Assembly: GCA_041749275.1 (NCBI GenBank)
Contig: JBGTBQ010000243.1
Span: 1 to 15,407 of the forward strand
DNA: 15,407 nt
Direction of reading: 5' to 3'
DNA from: JBGTBQ01 sp041749275
Lineage (GTDB): Bacteria; Acidobacteriota; Blastocatellia; Pyrinomonadales; Pyrinomonadaceae
In this document: positions 1 to 6,444 of the stretch, piece after piece
How positions within the stretch are numbered: the stretch's first letter is position 1
Layout of the letters: each line of letters starts with the position of its first letter
Notes under the pieces: model-generated
The model's input: the letters and a program-made list of their open reading frames with translations, nothing else
What the model was told of the DNA's origin: nothing
The model's database searches: none
Translations under genes and position numbers: made by a program

Positions 1-119
1 TGCGGACGAAGGTCAAACTGTGGGAAAGCCTCCGCAGTTTGTTCAAAGTGCTGCTCTTGCGGACGATGGCAGCGTTGTATCGGCGCATGGCAGCTTTGTA
101 CGACATTCAACTCCAATGA
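1..119 (+). other. Window-edge stretch, unassigned open frame
   Basis: One frame is open from base 3 to a TGA at 117-119 and ends in a basic, Leu/Ala-rich stretch with MAALY encoded twice (about 71-79 and 92-104). That internal near-repeat is also visible in the DNA. I do not recognise the product. It may be the end of a gene cut by the window edge, or chance. The transposase remnant beginning at about 120 continues in this same phase after the stop. Confidence 0.2.
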
Positions 120-341
120 ATTTCTAAACCGAGAATTGCTGGCGGAGAGTTGAGTGAAACGCAGAAGTCTTACAATCGGATGGTCAATCGGCTCCGCCAA
201 CCGATTGAGAGTTTCTTCAATTGGCTCAACGAAAAGACTCAAATTCAGAATGCCAGTAAAGTTCGTTCGACGGAGAGTTTGCTGGTGCAATGTTGGGGGA
301 AGCTGGCTTTTGCCATGTTCTCCCTCGTTTTCAACTACTGA
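120..341 (+). pseudogene. C-terminal remnant of an IS982-like DDE transposase
   Basis: The frame ends at TGA 339-341 and carries the typical C-terminal signature of this transposase group: RQPIESFFNWL, then EKTQIQNASKVRS, then a hydrophobic LLVQCWGKLAFAMF. In family members the first segment holds the last catalytic glutamate (E in PIES) of the DDE triad. The first two catalytic Asp residues and some 200 upstream residues are absent. The frame just upstream (phase of base 1) reads plausibly as EFLNRELLAES before a stop at about 151, so a frameshift near 150 is likely. The TTG at 150 is probably not a real start. The family name rests on motif memory and could also be a related IS4/IS5-type group. 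Non-functional. Confidence 0.6.
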
Positions 342-361
342 TTCGCATTACTGATTCGCAT
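336..361 (+). repeat. Exact 13-bp tandem direct repeat at a transposase junction
   Basis: TACTGATTCGCAT occurs twice back to back (336-348 and 349-361). The first copy contains the stop codon of the transposase remnant. The second abuts the open frame of the ATPase remnant. The position suggests a target duplication, or a slippage or recombination scar where two mobile-element fragments were joined. Confidence 0.8.
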
Positions 362-669
362 ATGTATCTCGGCTATACCCGGAAGAGGTGCGCGACCAAC
401 TCTCCTCGCGGGTGGCGCTGCACTACCTGCTCTCGGAGTTGTCGCTCAAGGAGGCCAAGGCGATCATCCAGCAGGCGATGGGCGCGGAGGCGACGGACGA
501 GGCGGTGGCACAAATCTATTCGTTGACGGGCGGAGTGCATCGGCACGTGGACATGATCATCCCGCGCATCTTTCACTTGATGGAGTTGAACCGGAAAGCG
601 CTCACGGAAGGGAAGGTCAAGATGAGTCAGTTGATCGCGCTGGCCGGAGCGAGACTGATGGTCGGGTAG
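355..669 (+). pseudogene. C-terminal lid remnant of a TniB/ExeA-like AAA+ ATPase
   Basis: The frame is open from just after a TGA (352-354) to TAG 667-669. Residues from YPEEVRDQLSSRVALHYLL onward, with the LSLKEAKAII segment and the IYSLTGGVHRHVDMIIPR segment, match the C-terminal lid of AAA+ ATPases of the ExeA/TniB type. There an arginine-containing 'QLxxRV' stretch is followed by 'LSxxEaxxyI' and a 'sGGxpRxin' helix. Walker A and Walker B would lie upstream and are missing, so this is a tail of about 100 residues. Such ATPases act as target-selection partners of transposases in Tn7/Tn5053/Mu-like elements, or as secretion ATPases. Next to transposase debris the former is more likely. A GTG at 388 could initiate but would give only the lid. 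Confidence 0.55.
364..381 (+). repeat. Imperfect 18-bp repeat, copy 1 (partner 1721-1738)
   Basis: GTATCTCGGCTATACCCG here and GTATCTCGGCTAGACCCG at 1721-1738 differ at one base. The two copies bracket the ATPase and ISAzo13 debris. Both can be read as V-S-R-L-x-P. They may mark ends of an insertion or two relics of the same gene. Confidence 0.5.
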
Positions 670-679
670 AGTGTCAACC

Positions 680-715
680 GAGAGCCGCTCGACCATTCTA
701 TGGTGGGCGGCTCTC
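680..715 (+). terminator. Strong hairpin after the ATPase remnant
   Basis: A 9-bp arm (GAGAGCCGC, 680-688) pairs perfectly with 707-715. Inside the loop a further 5-bp ACCAT/ATGGT stem closes on TCT. It begins 10 nt after the stop codon of the ATPase frame. There is no downstream T-run, so it is either a weak intrinsic terminator or another structural element. Confidence 0.5.
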
Positions 716-773
716 ATGGTCGCAAAATGATGAGTTCAGTGAAATGTGTGAAAATGGTCAGTGAAATATCTGA

Positions 774-1604
774 AGATGTACAGTCGCGCGGCTGCTCAAG
801 AAACACGACTACGCGTTGCACGTCAATGCCAAAGAGAAGGAGGCTGGCTCGCAACACCCAGAGCGCGACACGCAGTTTGAGTACATCGAGCAAGAGAAAG
901 AGAGTTTTCTCGCCGTTGGCTGGCCTGTGATTAGCGTGGATACGAAGAAGAAAGAGTTGATTGGTAACTTCAAGCAGGCCGGGCGCAGTTGGTCGCAGCA
1001 CCCGACGGAAGTGAACGTCCACGACTTTCCGAGTCAAGCCGAGGGACGTGCGGTGCCATATGGCATCTACGACCTCTCGCGCAATGAAGGCACAGTCTAC
1101 GTGGGCACGTCGGCTGACACGTCCGAGTTCGCCGTCAGCGCCATCGCGCACTGGTGGGAGGAGCAGGGGCGTGCCGCCTCTCCGCAGGCCCCACAGTTGT
1201 TGATCGTGGCCGATGCTGGCGGGAGTAATGGCGCCCGCCCCCGGTTGTGGAAAGAGCAACTGCAAAGCGAGCTCTGCGACCGACTCGGATTGATCGTGAC
1301 GGTTTGTCACTATCCGACTGGTTGCTCGAAGTGGAACCCCGTCGAGCATCGTTTGTTTTCGCAGATCAGTCTGAATTGGGCCGGACAGCCCTTGCGGAGC
1401 TTTGAAACCATGCTGGGCTACATCCGCGACACGACCACGAGCACGGGTCTGAAGGTGAGTGCCCAATTGATGACTGGTGTATTTGCCATCGGCAAGAAAG
1501 TGGCTGACGCGGTGATGAAGTCCTTGAAGCTTGAGCATCACAGTGTCTGTCCTCAATGGAATTACACGATATATCCACGCCCGCAAGCGACCGGCTTCAC
1601 TTGA
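774..1604 (+). pseudogene. 5'-truncated ISAzo13-family transposase
   Basis: The open frame runs from just after TGA 771-773 to TGA 1602-1604. It starts mid-protein as TVARLLKK, the helix normally preceded by a long N-terminal region in this family. Downstream the catalytic core is well preserved: VDTKKKELIGNF with the first Asp (residue 42 counted from the TTG at 816), then NVHDFPS, PYGIYD, GTSADTSEFAV, VADAGGSNG with the second Asp, and KWNPVEHRLFSQISLNWAG with the third acidic residue. It ends WNYTIYPRP. ISAzo13 transposases are usually 400 residues or more. Only about 275 codons remain, with 150 or so missing at the N terminus. No terminal inverted repeats are evident. Inactive remnant with an intact-looking DDE core. 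Confidence 0.85.
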
Positions 1605-1616
1605 GTCACTTCTCAA
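1596..1616 (+). repeat. 21-bp near-repeat over a stop codon, copy 1 (partner 2279-2299)
   Basis: The motif TTCACYTGAGTCACYTCTCAA occurs at 1596-1616 and again at 2279-2299, differing at two positions (T here, C there). One copy spans the end of the ISAzo13 transposase gene. The other spans the end of the PRC-barrel gene. It could be coincidence or a remnant of an insertion end. Confidence 0.5.
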
Positions 1617-1823
1617 AAACGGGAAGTAAATTTTTTAGATCCCTAAGGGAGCGGGTTTATCAATTAACTTGGATTACGCTGTACTTAGCAGCTTACAATT
1701 CCTATGTCCTAAAAGTACAGGTATCTCGGCTAGACCCGTTTGTCATCACACGCGGCTCAAGCACGTAAAGTTAGTCTTCATCTGAATCCGTTGTAGTGCC
1801 CGCCTACCAAATGACCTGAACTT
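1605..1823. other. AT-richer spacer between IS debris and the chromosomal genes
   Basis: This stretch is visibly richer in A and T than its flanks (for example around 1630-1640 and 1655-1700). A 70-codon plus-strand frame crosses it but overlaps the transposase end in another phase and resembles nothing known. It contains the second copy (1721-1738) of the 18-bp imperfect repeat. No convincing gene was found. Confidence 0.4.
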
Positions 1824-2195
1824 CTAAAGTGTCGGCATCTCCTCCACCCCCTGAGCTTCTTCGATGGCTGTCTGGCATTCGGTATCATACGTCGCGCTCG
1901 GCATCGCCTTGAGTCGCGGCTCGTCTATCGGGTTGCCGCAACGCGCACATTGCCCGTAAATTCCATCTTCGATTCGGAGCAGGGCATGATCGATTTCCTC
2001 GATCAAGTGCAACTGGCGTTCGCCGAGATTGAAGGCCGTAGATTTGTTCACGTCCGATTTGGACATCTCACCGCTGTCTTTCACCCCATCATTACCTTCA
2101 AGCGCAGTGGCATGATCGGCTCGCACGTCTGCGGTGGCCGTCCGTCGTTGTTCGAGCAGGAGGTTGCGAAAATAGCTCAGTTTCTGTTTATCCAT
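1824..2195 (-). CDS. DksA/TraR-type zinc-finger family protein with incomplete Cys set
   Basis: The product has 123 residues, the usual size for short TraR/YocK-like relatives of DksA, which bind the RNA polymerase secondary channel and modulate initiation under stress or starvation. Residues 1-75 form the N-terminal helical part, with the characteristic ANxxxDxGE-like region replaced by KDSGEMSKSDVNKS and followed by the LIEEIDHALLRIEDGIYGQC helix-to-finger transition. The C4 finger is C83-x2-C86 then only C107. The position of the expected third cysteine is D104 (Y-D-T-E-C where the family has C-x-x-C). Loss of one ligand suggests a Zn-free or weakly binding variant, as some family members have. 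A TAAGG stretch 8-9 nt before the ATG serves as ribosome-binding site. It lies downstream of the PRC-barrel gene, same strand, 100 bp apart. Confidence 0.85.
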   Translation of the reverse strand: MDKQKLSYFRNLLLEQRRTATADVRADHATALEGNDGVKDSGEMSKSDVNKSTAFNLGERQLHLIEEIDHALLRIEDGIYGQCARCGNPIDEPRLKAMPSATYDTECQTAIEEAQGVEEMPTL

Positions 2196-2295
2196 TGGCG
2201 TAGCCTTATTGTTCTACTCTGTGCCGGTTAATTCCCGGCAGCTTGATCCGCTAAATTGGCCGAGTGAGAAAGCCTTCATTCACCTGAGTCACCTC

Positions 2296-3087
2296 TCAAT
2301 CCCAGTACTTGGGCCGACCGTAGTAGTCATATAGACTCTTCTCGTACTCACGATTGACTAGCGCTTTTGCGTCAAACTCCGGCGCACCCTTGATGCTCTC
2401 TCTGGTCAGGTCCACATAGACCTTTGACTCCTCCCACCTCACGCGCTCGATCCATTGCGGCGCGACGACCACTTTTTTGCCCGGCCACCAGTTAACGGTG
2501 TCAATCACCATGTAGCGGATCGCCCACGTCTCGTCATCAATGAGGAAGTCCTCGACGTGGCCGATATCGCCGTCTTGAGCCTCGATGTAGTAACCGATCA
2601 CCGCCTGCGTAGTGCGCAGGTGCGGATCGCCCTGCTGCTCCTTTCGTGCCGTTTCCGGCTGTCGTGCAGGTGCAGCAGCGTAGCCGGTCGCCACCCCGGC
2701 GCGGTCGGGATAGCCCATCGTCATCAGGCCAGCCGGGGATGCTCCTCCGCCCCACAGACCGCCGCCTCCCCAGTAGATCGGGTAGCCGTAATAGTCCCTG
2801 TGTTCAGCCTCGTGTTCGCGAGAAACAGGTTTGTCCGTGTCTATGCCGGGACTGTTCTTGATTTGCTCTCTCGTGAGCGACACGTTGAGCACTTCTGCAA
2901 CCCAGGCTGTACCGAGCGCAATTGGCGAGACCAGTACTTGTCTTCCGGGAACCCAATGGCCGGTATCAACGACGAGATAGCGGATGGTCCAGGTCTCATC
3001 GTCGAAAAAAAACTGGTCAACGCTCCCGATCTCCCCATCAGTGGCGCGAATCTCACGGCCCTGCAAATCGTTTATACTTCGTAACAT
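2296..3087 (-). CDS. Double PRC-barrel domain protein
   Basis: The 263-residue protein is built from two copies of a unit of about 106 residues (1-106 and 157-263). Each starts with a PRC-barrel (GEIGSVDQFFFDDETWTIRYLVVDTG and the matching GDIGHVEDFLIDDETWAIRYMVIDT), continues through 'PGRxVLVSP / PGKKVVVAP' and 'V.LTRExIK', and ends in a Tyr-rich tail (YYGYPIYW and YYGRPKYW). A Gly-rich linker (about 104-120) and an Ala/Pro-rich stretch join them. PRC-barrel domains occur in RimM and in photosynthetic reaction centre H subunits. Stand-alone pairs like this are common in soil bacteria and their role is unknown, with stress association inferred. No signal peptide or membrane helix. A clear AGGAGA ribosome-binding site lies about 9 nt upstream of the ATG. 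Confidence 0.85.
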   Translation of the reverse strand: MLRSINDLQGREIRATDGEIGSVDQFFFDDETWTIRYLVVDTGHWVPGRQVLVSPIALGTAWVAEVLNVSLTREQIKNSPGIDTDKPVSREHEAEHRDYYGYPIYWGGGGLWGGGASPAGLMTMGYPDRAGVATGYAAAPARQPETARKEQQGDPHLRTTQAVIGYYIEAQDGDIGHVEDFLIDDETWAIRYMVIDTVNWWPGKKVVVAPQWIERVRWEESKVYVDLTRESIKGAPEFDAKALVNREYEKSLYDYYGRPKYWD

Positions 3088-3117
3088 TGTCGGCTTCTCC
3101 TTTTGTTATTGCCTTCC

Positions 3118-3147
3118 CCGCTCGAGAGCCATCAAGCTCTCGAGCGG
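3118..3147. terminator. Perfect 12-bp stem hairpin upstream of the PRC-barrel gene
   Basis: CCGCTCGAGAGC (3118-3129) pairs perfectly with 3136-3147 around a 6-nt loop. It lies 27 nt beyond the stop of the CBS remnant in the direction of transcription and 30 nt before the PRC-barrel start. No T-run follows on the minus strand. It may be the old terminator of the CBS gene or a structure in the PRC gene leader. Confidence 0.5.
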
Positions 3148-3173
3148 ATCACCCAAGTACTCATACCGGAACG

Positions 3174-3336
3174 TCACACATGCAACTCAGCGCACGTGCA
3201 CAGCGTGTGCAGGATATGCCCGCGCGAGATGATCCCCGCGATCCGACCATCTTTGATTACCGGGGCAACATCCAATTCGCGCAATTACTGAACCCGGCTC
3301 CACTGCGGTCGGCCACCACTTAGTAAGTTCTGTTAC
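3174..3336 (-). pseudogene. CBS-domain remnant, frameshifted
   Basis: On the minus strand, 3284 down to TGA 3174-3176 reads LRELDVAPVIKDGRIAGIIS followed by RGHILHTLC, the second half of a CBS domain (the 'LxExxVxxlPVvdxdGrlvGIiSrxDll' pattern). Immediately upstream, in a different phase between about 3336 and 3285, is VTELTKWWPTAVEPGSVIA, the beginning of a CBS domain. A TAA (3285-3287) interrupts the downstream phase. So one CBS domain is present but split by a small deletion or frameshift. Its 5' end is buried in the 3' end of the neighbouring secreted-protein gene. CBS pairs bind adenosyl ligands. Only a single broken domain remains, so no function is expected. Confidence 0.6.
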
Positions 3337-4183
3337 TCCAGTTCCACGCGACGTTGTACGTGCGCGCCAATTGGTCGAGATCATTTCTGAGTTTTGTCCA
3401 ATCACGCTGCGCGTGGCGGTCTAATGGGTGACGCATCATGAAACCGTCGATGCGCCCGGCACGCGAAAGCACCGACTCGACATCGGCGGCCACAGATGTG
3501 TGTCCATCGAAGCGGTCGCGCAACTGCTTCGTCGCGTCATTGAACTCTTTGACGAACTGGTTGACATCGTCTTCGCGCGCGGTGCCGTTCAGGCGGCTGC
3601 GGTCGAGAGCGTGGTCGAGACTATGATGAAAAACGTCCGCGTCCTTTTCGGTGCGGCGGAGCAGGCGCTCGACCTGTCGGTCGTTGACGCGAAAGGGTTG
3701 CGGCTGCGGCGCAACCGGCAGATATGCTTGCTGCCAGCGCCACATCACGTTGTACGCGCTTGCCAGTTGATCTAAATCACCTCTCATTCTTGACCAATCG
3801 CGTTGCGCTGTCCGGTCGAGTTGGTTCAGGCGCATGAACTCGTCAATGCGCCCCGCACGATCAAGTACGTTCTGCACATCAGCGGCAGCCGACCGATGGC
3901 TGTCGAAGTTGTCGTGTAACTGCTTGGTCGCCTCCTCGAAGTCTTTGATGCGAGCGTTCACGTCGTCCTCGCGCCCTGTGCCGTCGAGGCGACTCTGATC
4001 GAGCGCGTGGTCGAGGCTCTTGCGATAAGTTTTCGCATCGGTCTCGACGCGATGAATGATCTGCTCCACCCGCTTGTCGCTCATGCGGTAAGCTCGCTCG
4101 TTAGTCTGCGCCCGGGCGACCCCGAAGAGACTTGCGAGCGCGGCGATTAAGGCCGCCACTATGATGAATTTTATTCTGCTCAT
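3320..4183 (-). CDS. Secreted protein with two tandem copies of a helical domain
   Basis: The product has 287 residues. Residues 1-25 form a signal peptide (hydrophobic core IIVAALIAALASLFGV, A-R-A cleavage motif). Two homologous units follow, at about 32-150 and 164-282. Each begins RVxQIIxRxExDA, continues with SLDHALDxSRLxGT, REDDVN, DATKQLxDxFDxH, AADVxxVLxRAGRID, and ends LDRxAQRDWxxxRxDLDQLAxxYNVxWxW. A Pro-rich linker (about 153-163) separates them. The sequence predicts amphipathic helices without Cys. I do not recognise a named family. It resembles uncharacterised periplasmic proteins of soil bacteria. A GGGGAGAG ribosome-binding site lies about 9 nt upstream of the ATG. It is 51 bp downstream of the SYLF gene, same strand, so co-transcription is plausible. 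Confidence 0.8.
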   Translation of the reverse strand: MSRIKFIIVAALIAALASLFGVARAQTNERAYRMSDKRVEQIIHRVETDAKTYRKSLDHALDQSRLDGTGREDDVNARIKDFEEATKQLHDNFDSHRSAAADVQNVLDRAGRIDEFMRLNQLDRTAQRDWSRMRGDLDQLASAYNVMWRWQQAYLPVAPQPQPFRVNDRQVERLLRRTEKDADVFHHSLDHALDRSRLNGTAREDDVNQFVKEFNDATKQLRDRFDGHTSVAADVESVLSRAGRIDGFMMRHPLDRHAQRDWTKLRNDLDQLARTYNVAWNWSNRTY

Positions 4184-4234
4184 TTGTTTGCTCTCCCCAT
4201 GAGGCTATCGTGCGTTTTCGTTCCGCATCACGAG

Positions 4235-4960
4235 TCATTTCTCGCGCATGGAATACCGCGCCAGCGTTTGCGGAAAGACGCGCACGGCGCTCGGCATCTG
4301 CCTCATGGTCATGCCGTCGCCGGACAACACGTCGCGCGCCTTTATCCCATAGAAGGCTTCGTTGAGATCGTTGTCCGGGCTGACGACAGCGCCCTTCAGC
4401 GAAGCGCCGATGAACGCGCCTTTGCTGCGCGAGTAGGAAAGTATGCCGGCGTCGAGCGTGGCGTTGGTGGAAGCTGATGCCGTGCGCCCGACTGGCCCCG
4501 CCGCGATGCTGGCTTCGCCGCCGAACTCGAACTTATCTTCGAGCAGCCCCTTCAGCCCGCCGTCGTTCATAATCAGAAGCACGTAGTCTGTCTTTTGCAC
4601 TCCGATCTGCGGGCCGAAGCTACCGCCGCCTAGATTAAAGAAGGCTGGCTCGCTCCATCCTTGTGGCGTGCGCCGACTGATGACGCCCTGCCCGCCGCGC
4701 CCGCCGAAGATGAACGCCGCTTTGACTACGCCCGGAAAGACGGCGACGGCCTCCGCCTTGTCGAGCAGTTCTCTGGGTATGCCCTTCAACGGCACTCGCA
4801 TAATTTCTCTGAACACCTGCGCCGCCGCACGCGAGTGTCTGGAAGCATCGTTGACCCGTTGCGGTCGCTTGTTCTGCGCCGGCACAGCCGTCACCGCCAA
4901 GCACAGCAACAGCATTACGCCGAGCGCACCGGACGCGCCTCTTTGTAACTGACTCTTCAT
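4235..4960 (-). CDS. Secreted SYLF-domain (Ysc84/DUF500) lipid-binding protein
   Basis: The protein has 241 residues. Residues 1-29 are a signal peptide (ALGVMLLLCLAVTAVPA, cleavage near A28). The Cys at 20 is not in a good lipobox, so a periplasmic rather than lipoprotein form is likely. The SYLF domain fills the rest: IPRELLDKAEAVAVFPGVVKAAFIFGG, then GVISRR, FFNLGGGSFGPQIGVQKTDYVLLIMN, GGEASIAAGPVGR, ILSYSRSKGAFIGASLKGA, and AFYG near the C terminus. In eukaryotes this fold binds phosphoinositides. Bacterial secreted forms are poorly understood and assigned to envelope stress. The start is fixed by a strong GGAGGAGG ribosome-binding site about 7 nt upstream. Two palindromes lie in the spacer upstream (4997-5033). 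Confidence 0.9.
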   Translation of the reverse strand: MKSQLQRGASGALGVMLLLCLAVTAVPAQNKRPQRVNDASRHSRAAAQVFREIMRVPLKGIPRELLDKAEAVAVFPGVVKAAFIFGGRGGQGVISRRTPQGWSEPAFFNLGGGSFGPQIGVQKTDYVLLIMNDGGLKGLLEDKFEFGGEASIAAGPVGRTASASTNATLDAGILSYSRSKGAFIGASLKGAVVSPDNDLNEAFYGIKARDVLSGDGMTMRQMPSAVRVFPQTLARYSMREK

Positions 4961-4996
4961 AATCTTCCTCCTCCGTTAAAACATAACAACTTACTC

Positions 4997-5033
4997 CCGG
5001 CATGCTCGCGTGCCGGATTGAGATCTGATCTCA
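4997..5033. promoter_or_regulatory. Paired palindromes upstream of the SYLF gene
   Basis: CCGGCA (4997-5002) and TGCCGG (5011-5016) form a 6-bp stem with an 8-nt loop. Two bases on, TGAGATCTGATCTCA (5019-5033) is a perfect 7-1-7 palindrome. Both lie in the 159-bp spacer between the ankyrin and SYLF genes. The second has the size and symmetry of a dimeric repressor operator. The first could be the end of a terminator. Function inferred only. Confidence 0.4.
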
Positions 5034-5119
5034 CATGCCCGCTATTTCAGGTCAATGAATCTAGTGGTGGTGCTGAGCGATGGCTACGACGAACTAACGT
5101 GCGATGCTACGCTTAGGAG

Positions 5120-5545
5120 TCATTTCACTGCTCCTACTTTCTGAAGCAATTTAATGATGCTCGTGTAACTGTTCCTTGCCGCCAGTCTCATCACCGTCTC
5201 GTCTGTCGAAGCTGACTCCGCGCGCGCCTCTGCGCGTTGGCTCATCAAAACTCTCATCATCGCGCCATTGCCGCTTGAGGCGGCAAGCGATAAAGCTGTT
5301 CCCCCGTCGTTAGCTCTGGCGCTTATATCCGCGCCTTCATACAGCAACGCTTTCGCGGTCTCGACGTGCCGGTTAATAACGGCAAACATCAGCGCCGTGC
5401 ACCCCTTACCGTCAGATGCATTAATATCTGCACCTAACTTCAGCAAGGCTCTAACTTTGTTCGGGTCTCCGTCGAGCGCCGCGCTCATGAGAGCCGTCCG
5501 CTCCTCCTGGTCGATTGCCAAGAGACTCGTCAACGTAGGTCGCAT
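5120..5545 (-). CDS. Small ankyrin-repeat protein
   Basis: The protein has 141 residues and no signal peptide. Ankyrin repeats lie at about 16-45 (ERTALMSAALDGDPNKVRAL, then LKLGADINA), 48-80 (GCTALMFAVINRHVETAKAL, then LYEGADISA) and 81-110 (GGTALSLAASSGNGAMMRVL), with a degenerate fourth at 114-140 that keeps the LAARNSYTSIIKLLQKVGA helix pair. Repeats of this type form protein-binding solenoids. The partner cannot be read from the sequence. An AGGGGGA ribosome-binding site is a few nt upstream of the ATG. It sits between the response regulator and the SYLF gene on the same strand. Confidence 0.85.
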   Translation of the reverse strand: MRPTLTSLLAIDQEERTALMSAALDGDPNKVRALLKLGADINASDGKGCTALMFAVINRHVETAKALLYEGADISARANDGGTALSLAASSGNGAMMRVLMSQRAEARAESASTDETVMRLAARNSYTSIIKLLQKVGAVK

Positions 5546-5666
5546 GCTTCCCCCTTGTCAGTGCTGGAAGGTCAATGCACTTCCGGTTCGCGCGCTGGTG
5601 TTACTTACCCGCCGCAGTGGACTTGGATATTTCTTCCACTACCGCAGCCGTTGCAAAAATTGAGAG

Positions 5667-6176
5667 TCAAACTGTCCATGACGAAAGTTCTCTGCCGATC
5701 TGGTGTCGGCTTAGCTGATTTGCTTTGCCCTGCGAAAGGTGTCGCTCCAGCACGCTACCAAGTTCGCCTAAGGCAAATGGCTTGACGAGGTAATCGGTGC
5801 ATCCGGCGGCGAACGCCTTGTCTTTGGCCGCAGGCTGGGCATGACCGGAGAGGAAAACAATCGGCACGTCACACGCGGATGCGCCTTCACGAATGCGGCG
5901 CGTTGCCTCATAGCCATCGAGCAACGGAAGGTTGGTGTCCATCAGAATGAGGTCGAGATGTACGTTCTCTGCCAGAGCGATTGCCATCTCGCCGTTTACG
6001 GCTTCGACCACGCTGACGCCACCACGCCGCTCAAGCATTGTTCTGAGCATGAAGCGCGTGTCGTCATGATCTTCCACCACCAGTACGCACGCATTGATAG
6101 TTTGCGCCGGCACGGTCGCACGTTGACCTGTCGCGGCTAAGTCGAGAGTTTGGTTGTGACCTATTGTGGTTGCCAT
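5667..6176 (-). CDS. Single-domain response regulator (REC only)
   Basis: The protein has 169 residues: a 28-residue N-terminal extension, a receiver domain (about 29-148) and a short C-terminal tail with no DNA-binding domain. The acidic pocket is E35/D36 (VLVVEDHDD). The phosphoacceptor is D80 (LILMDTNLP), the switch Ser is S110 (VFLSGHA) and the conserved Lys is K132 (YLVKPF). CheY-like or DivK-like regulators of this kind act by protein contact or as phosphate sinks. The kinase fusion encoded upstream on the same strand is an obvious candidate donor, but the 330-bp gap with a large hairpin suggests separate transcription. No clear ribosome-binding site precedes the ATG. Confidence 0.9.
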   Translation of the reverse strand: MATTIGHNQTLDLAATGQRATVPAQTINACVLVVEDHDDTRFMLRTMLERRGGVSVVEAVNGEMAIALAENVHLDLILMDTNLPLLDGYEATRRIREGASACDVPIVFLSGHAQPAAKDKAFAAGCTDYLVKPFALGELGSVLERHLSQGKANQLSRHQIGRELSSWTV

Positions 6177-6239
6177 AATTTAGGGGTGCGGAAATTGTGC
6201 GCGAACCGCACTTCGCTGCTGACTTAAAAGGATTACATT

Positions 6240-6292
6240 GGGATTCAGGAAGGATGGAGACCCGTGACGAAACTCCACCCTTCCTGAATCCC
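6240..6292. repeat. Long inverted repeat: 20-bp stem, 13-nt loop
   Basis: GGGATTCAGGAAGG (6240-6253) is the exact reverse complement of 6279-6292. After a single A/C mismatch a further TGGAG/CTCCA (6255-6259 with 6273-6277) continues the stem. The 13-nt loop is 6260-6272. On the minus strand it is followed by CAATGTAATCCTTTTAAG, only a short T-run. Candidates are a bidirectional terminator, a structured small RNA or a palindromic mobile repeat (MITE- or REP-like). Confidence 0.75.
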
Positions 6293-6444
6293 GTTGTCCC
6301 CCTGTGTTCGTTCCGCCGCCTCGCCCCTGCACCAGCCAACCGTCAAACACTTTTCCACGATGGCGCGAGGAGGTGCGCTGATGCCTTGTGGGCTAATGAC
6401 TTTAATTTTTACCTGACGTGGAGGGTTTTGGGTACTAGGAAGGT

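Noticed and set aside
736..767. TCAGTGAAAT twice, 22 bp apart, as ISAzo13 terminal repeat or start of an array
   Set aside because: Only two copies, no inverted partner near 1605-1640 and no spacer structure.
714..1616. 300-codon minus-strand open frame opposite the ISAzo13 transposase
   Set aside because: It is the antisense shadow of a clearly recognisable transposase and has no family-like motifs.
2455..3084. 209-codon plus-strand frame opposite the PRC-barrel gene
   Set aside because: Antisense shadow; the PRC-barrel gene has clear domains and a strong ribosome-binding site.
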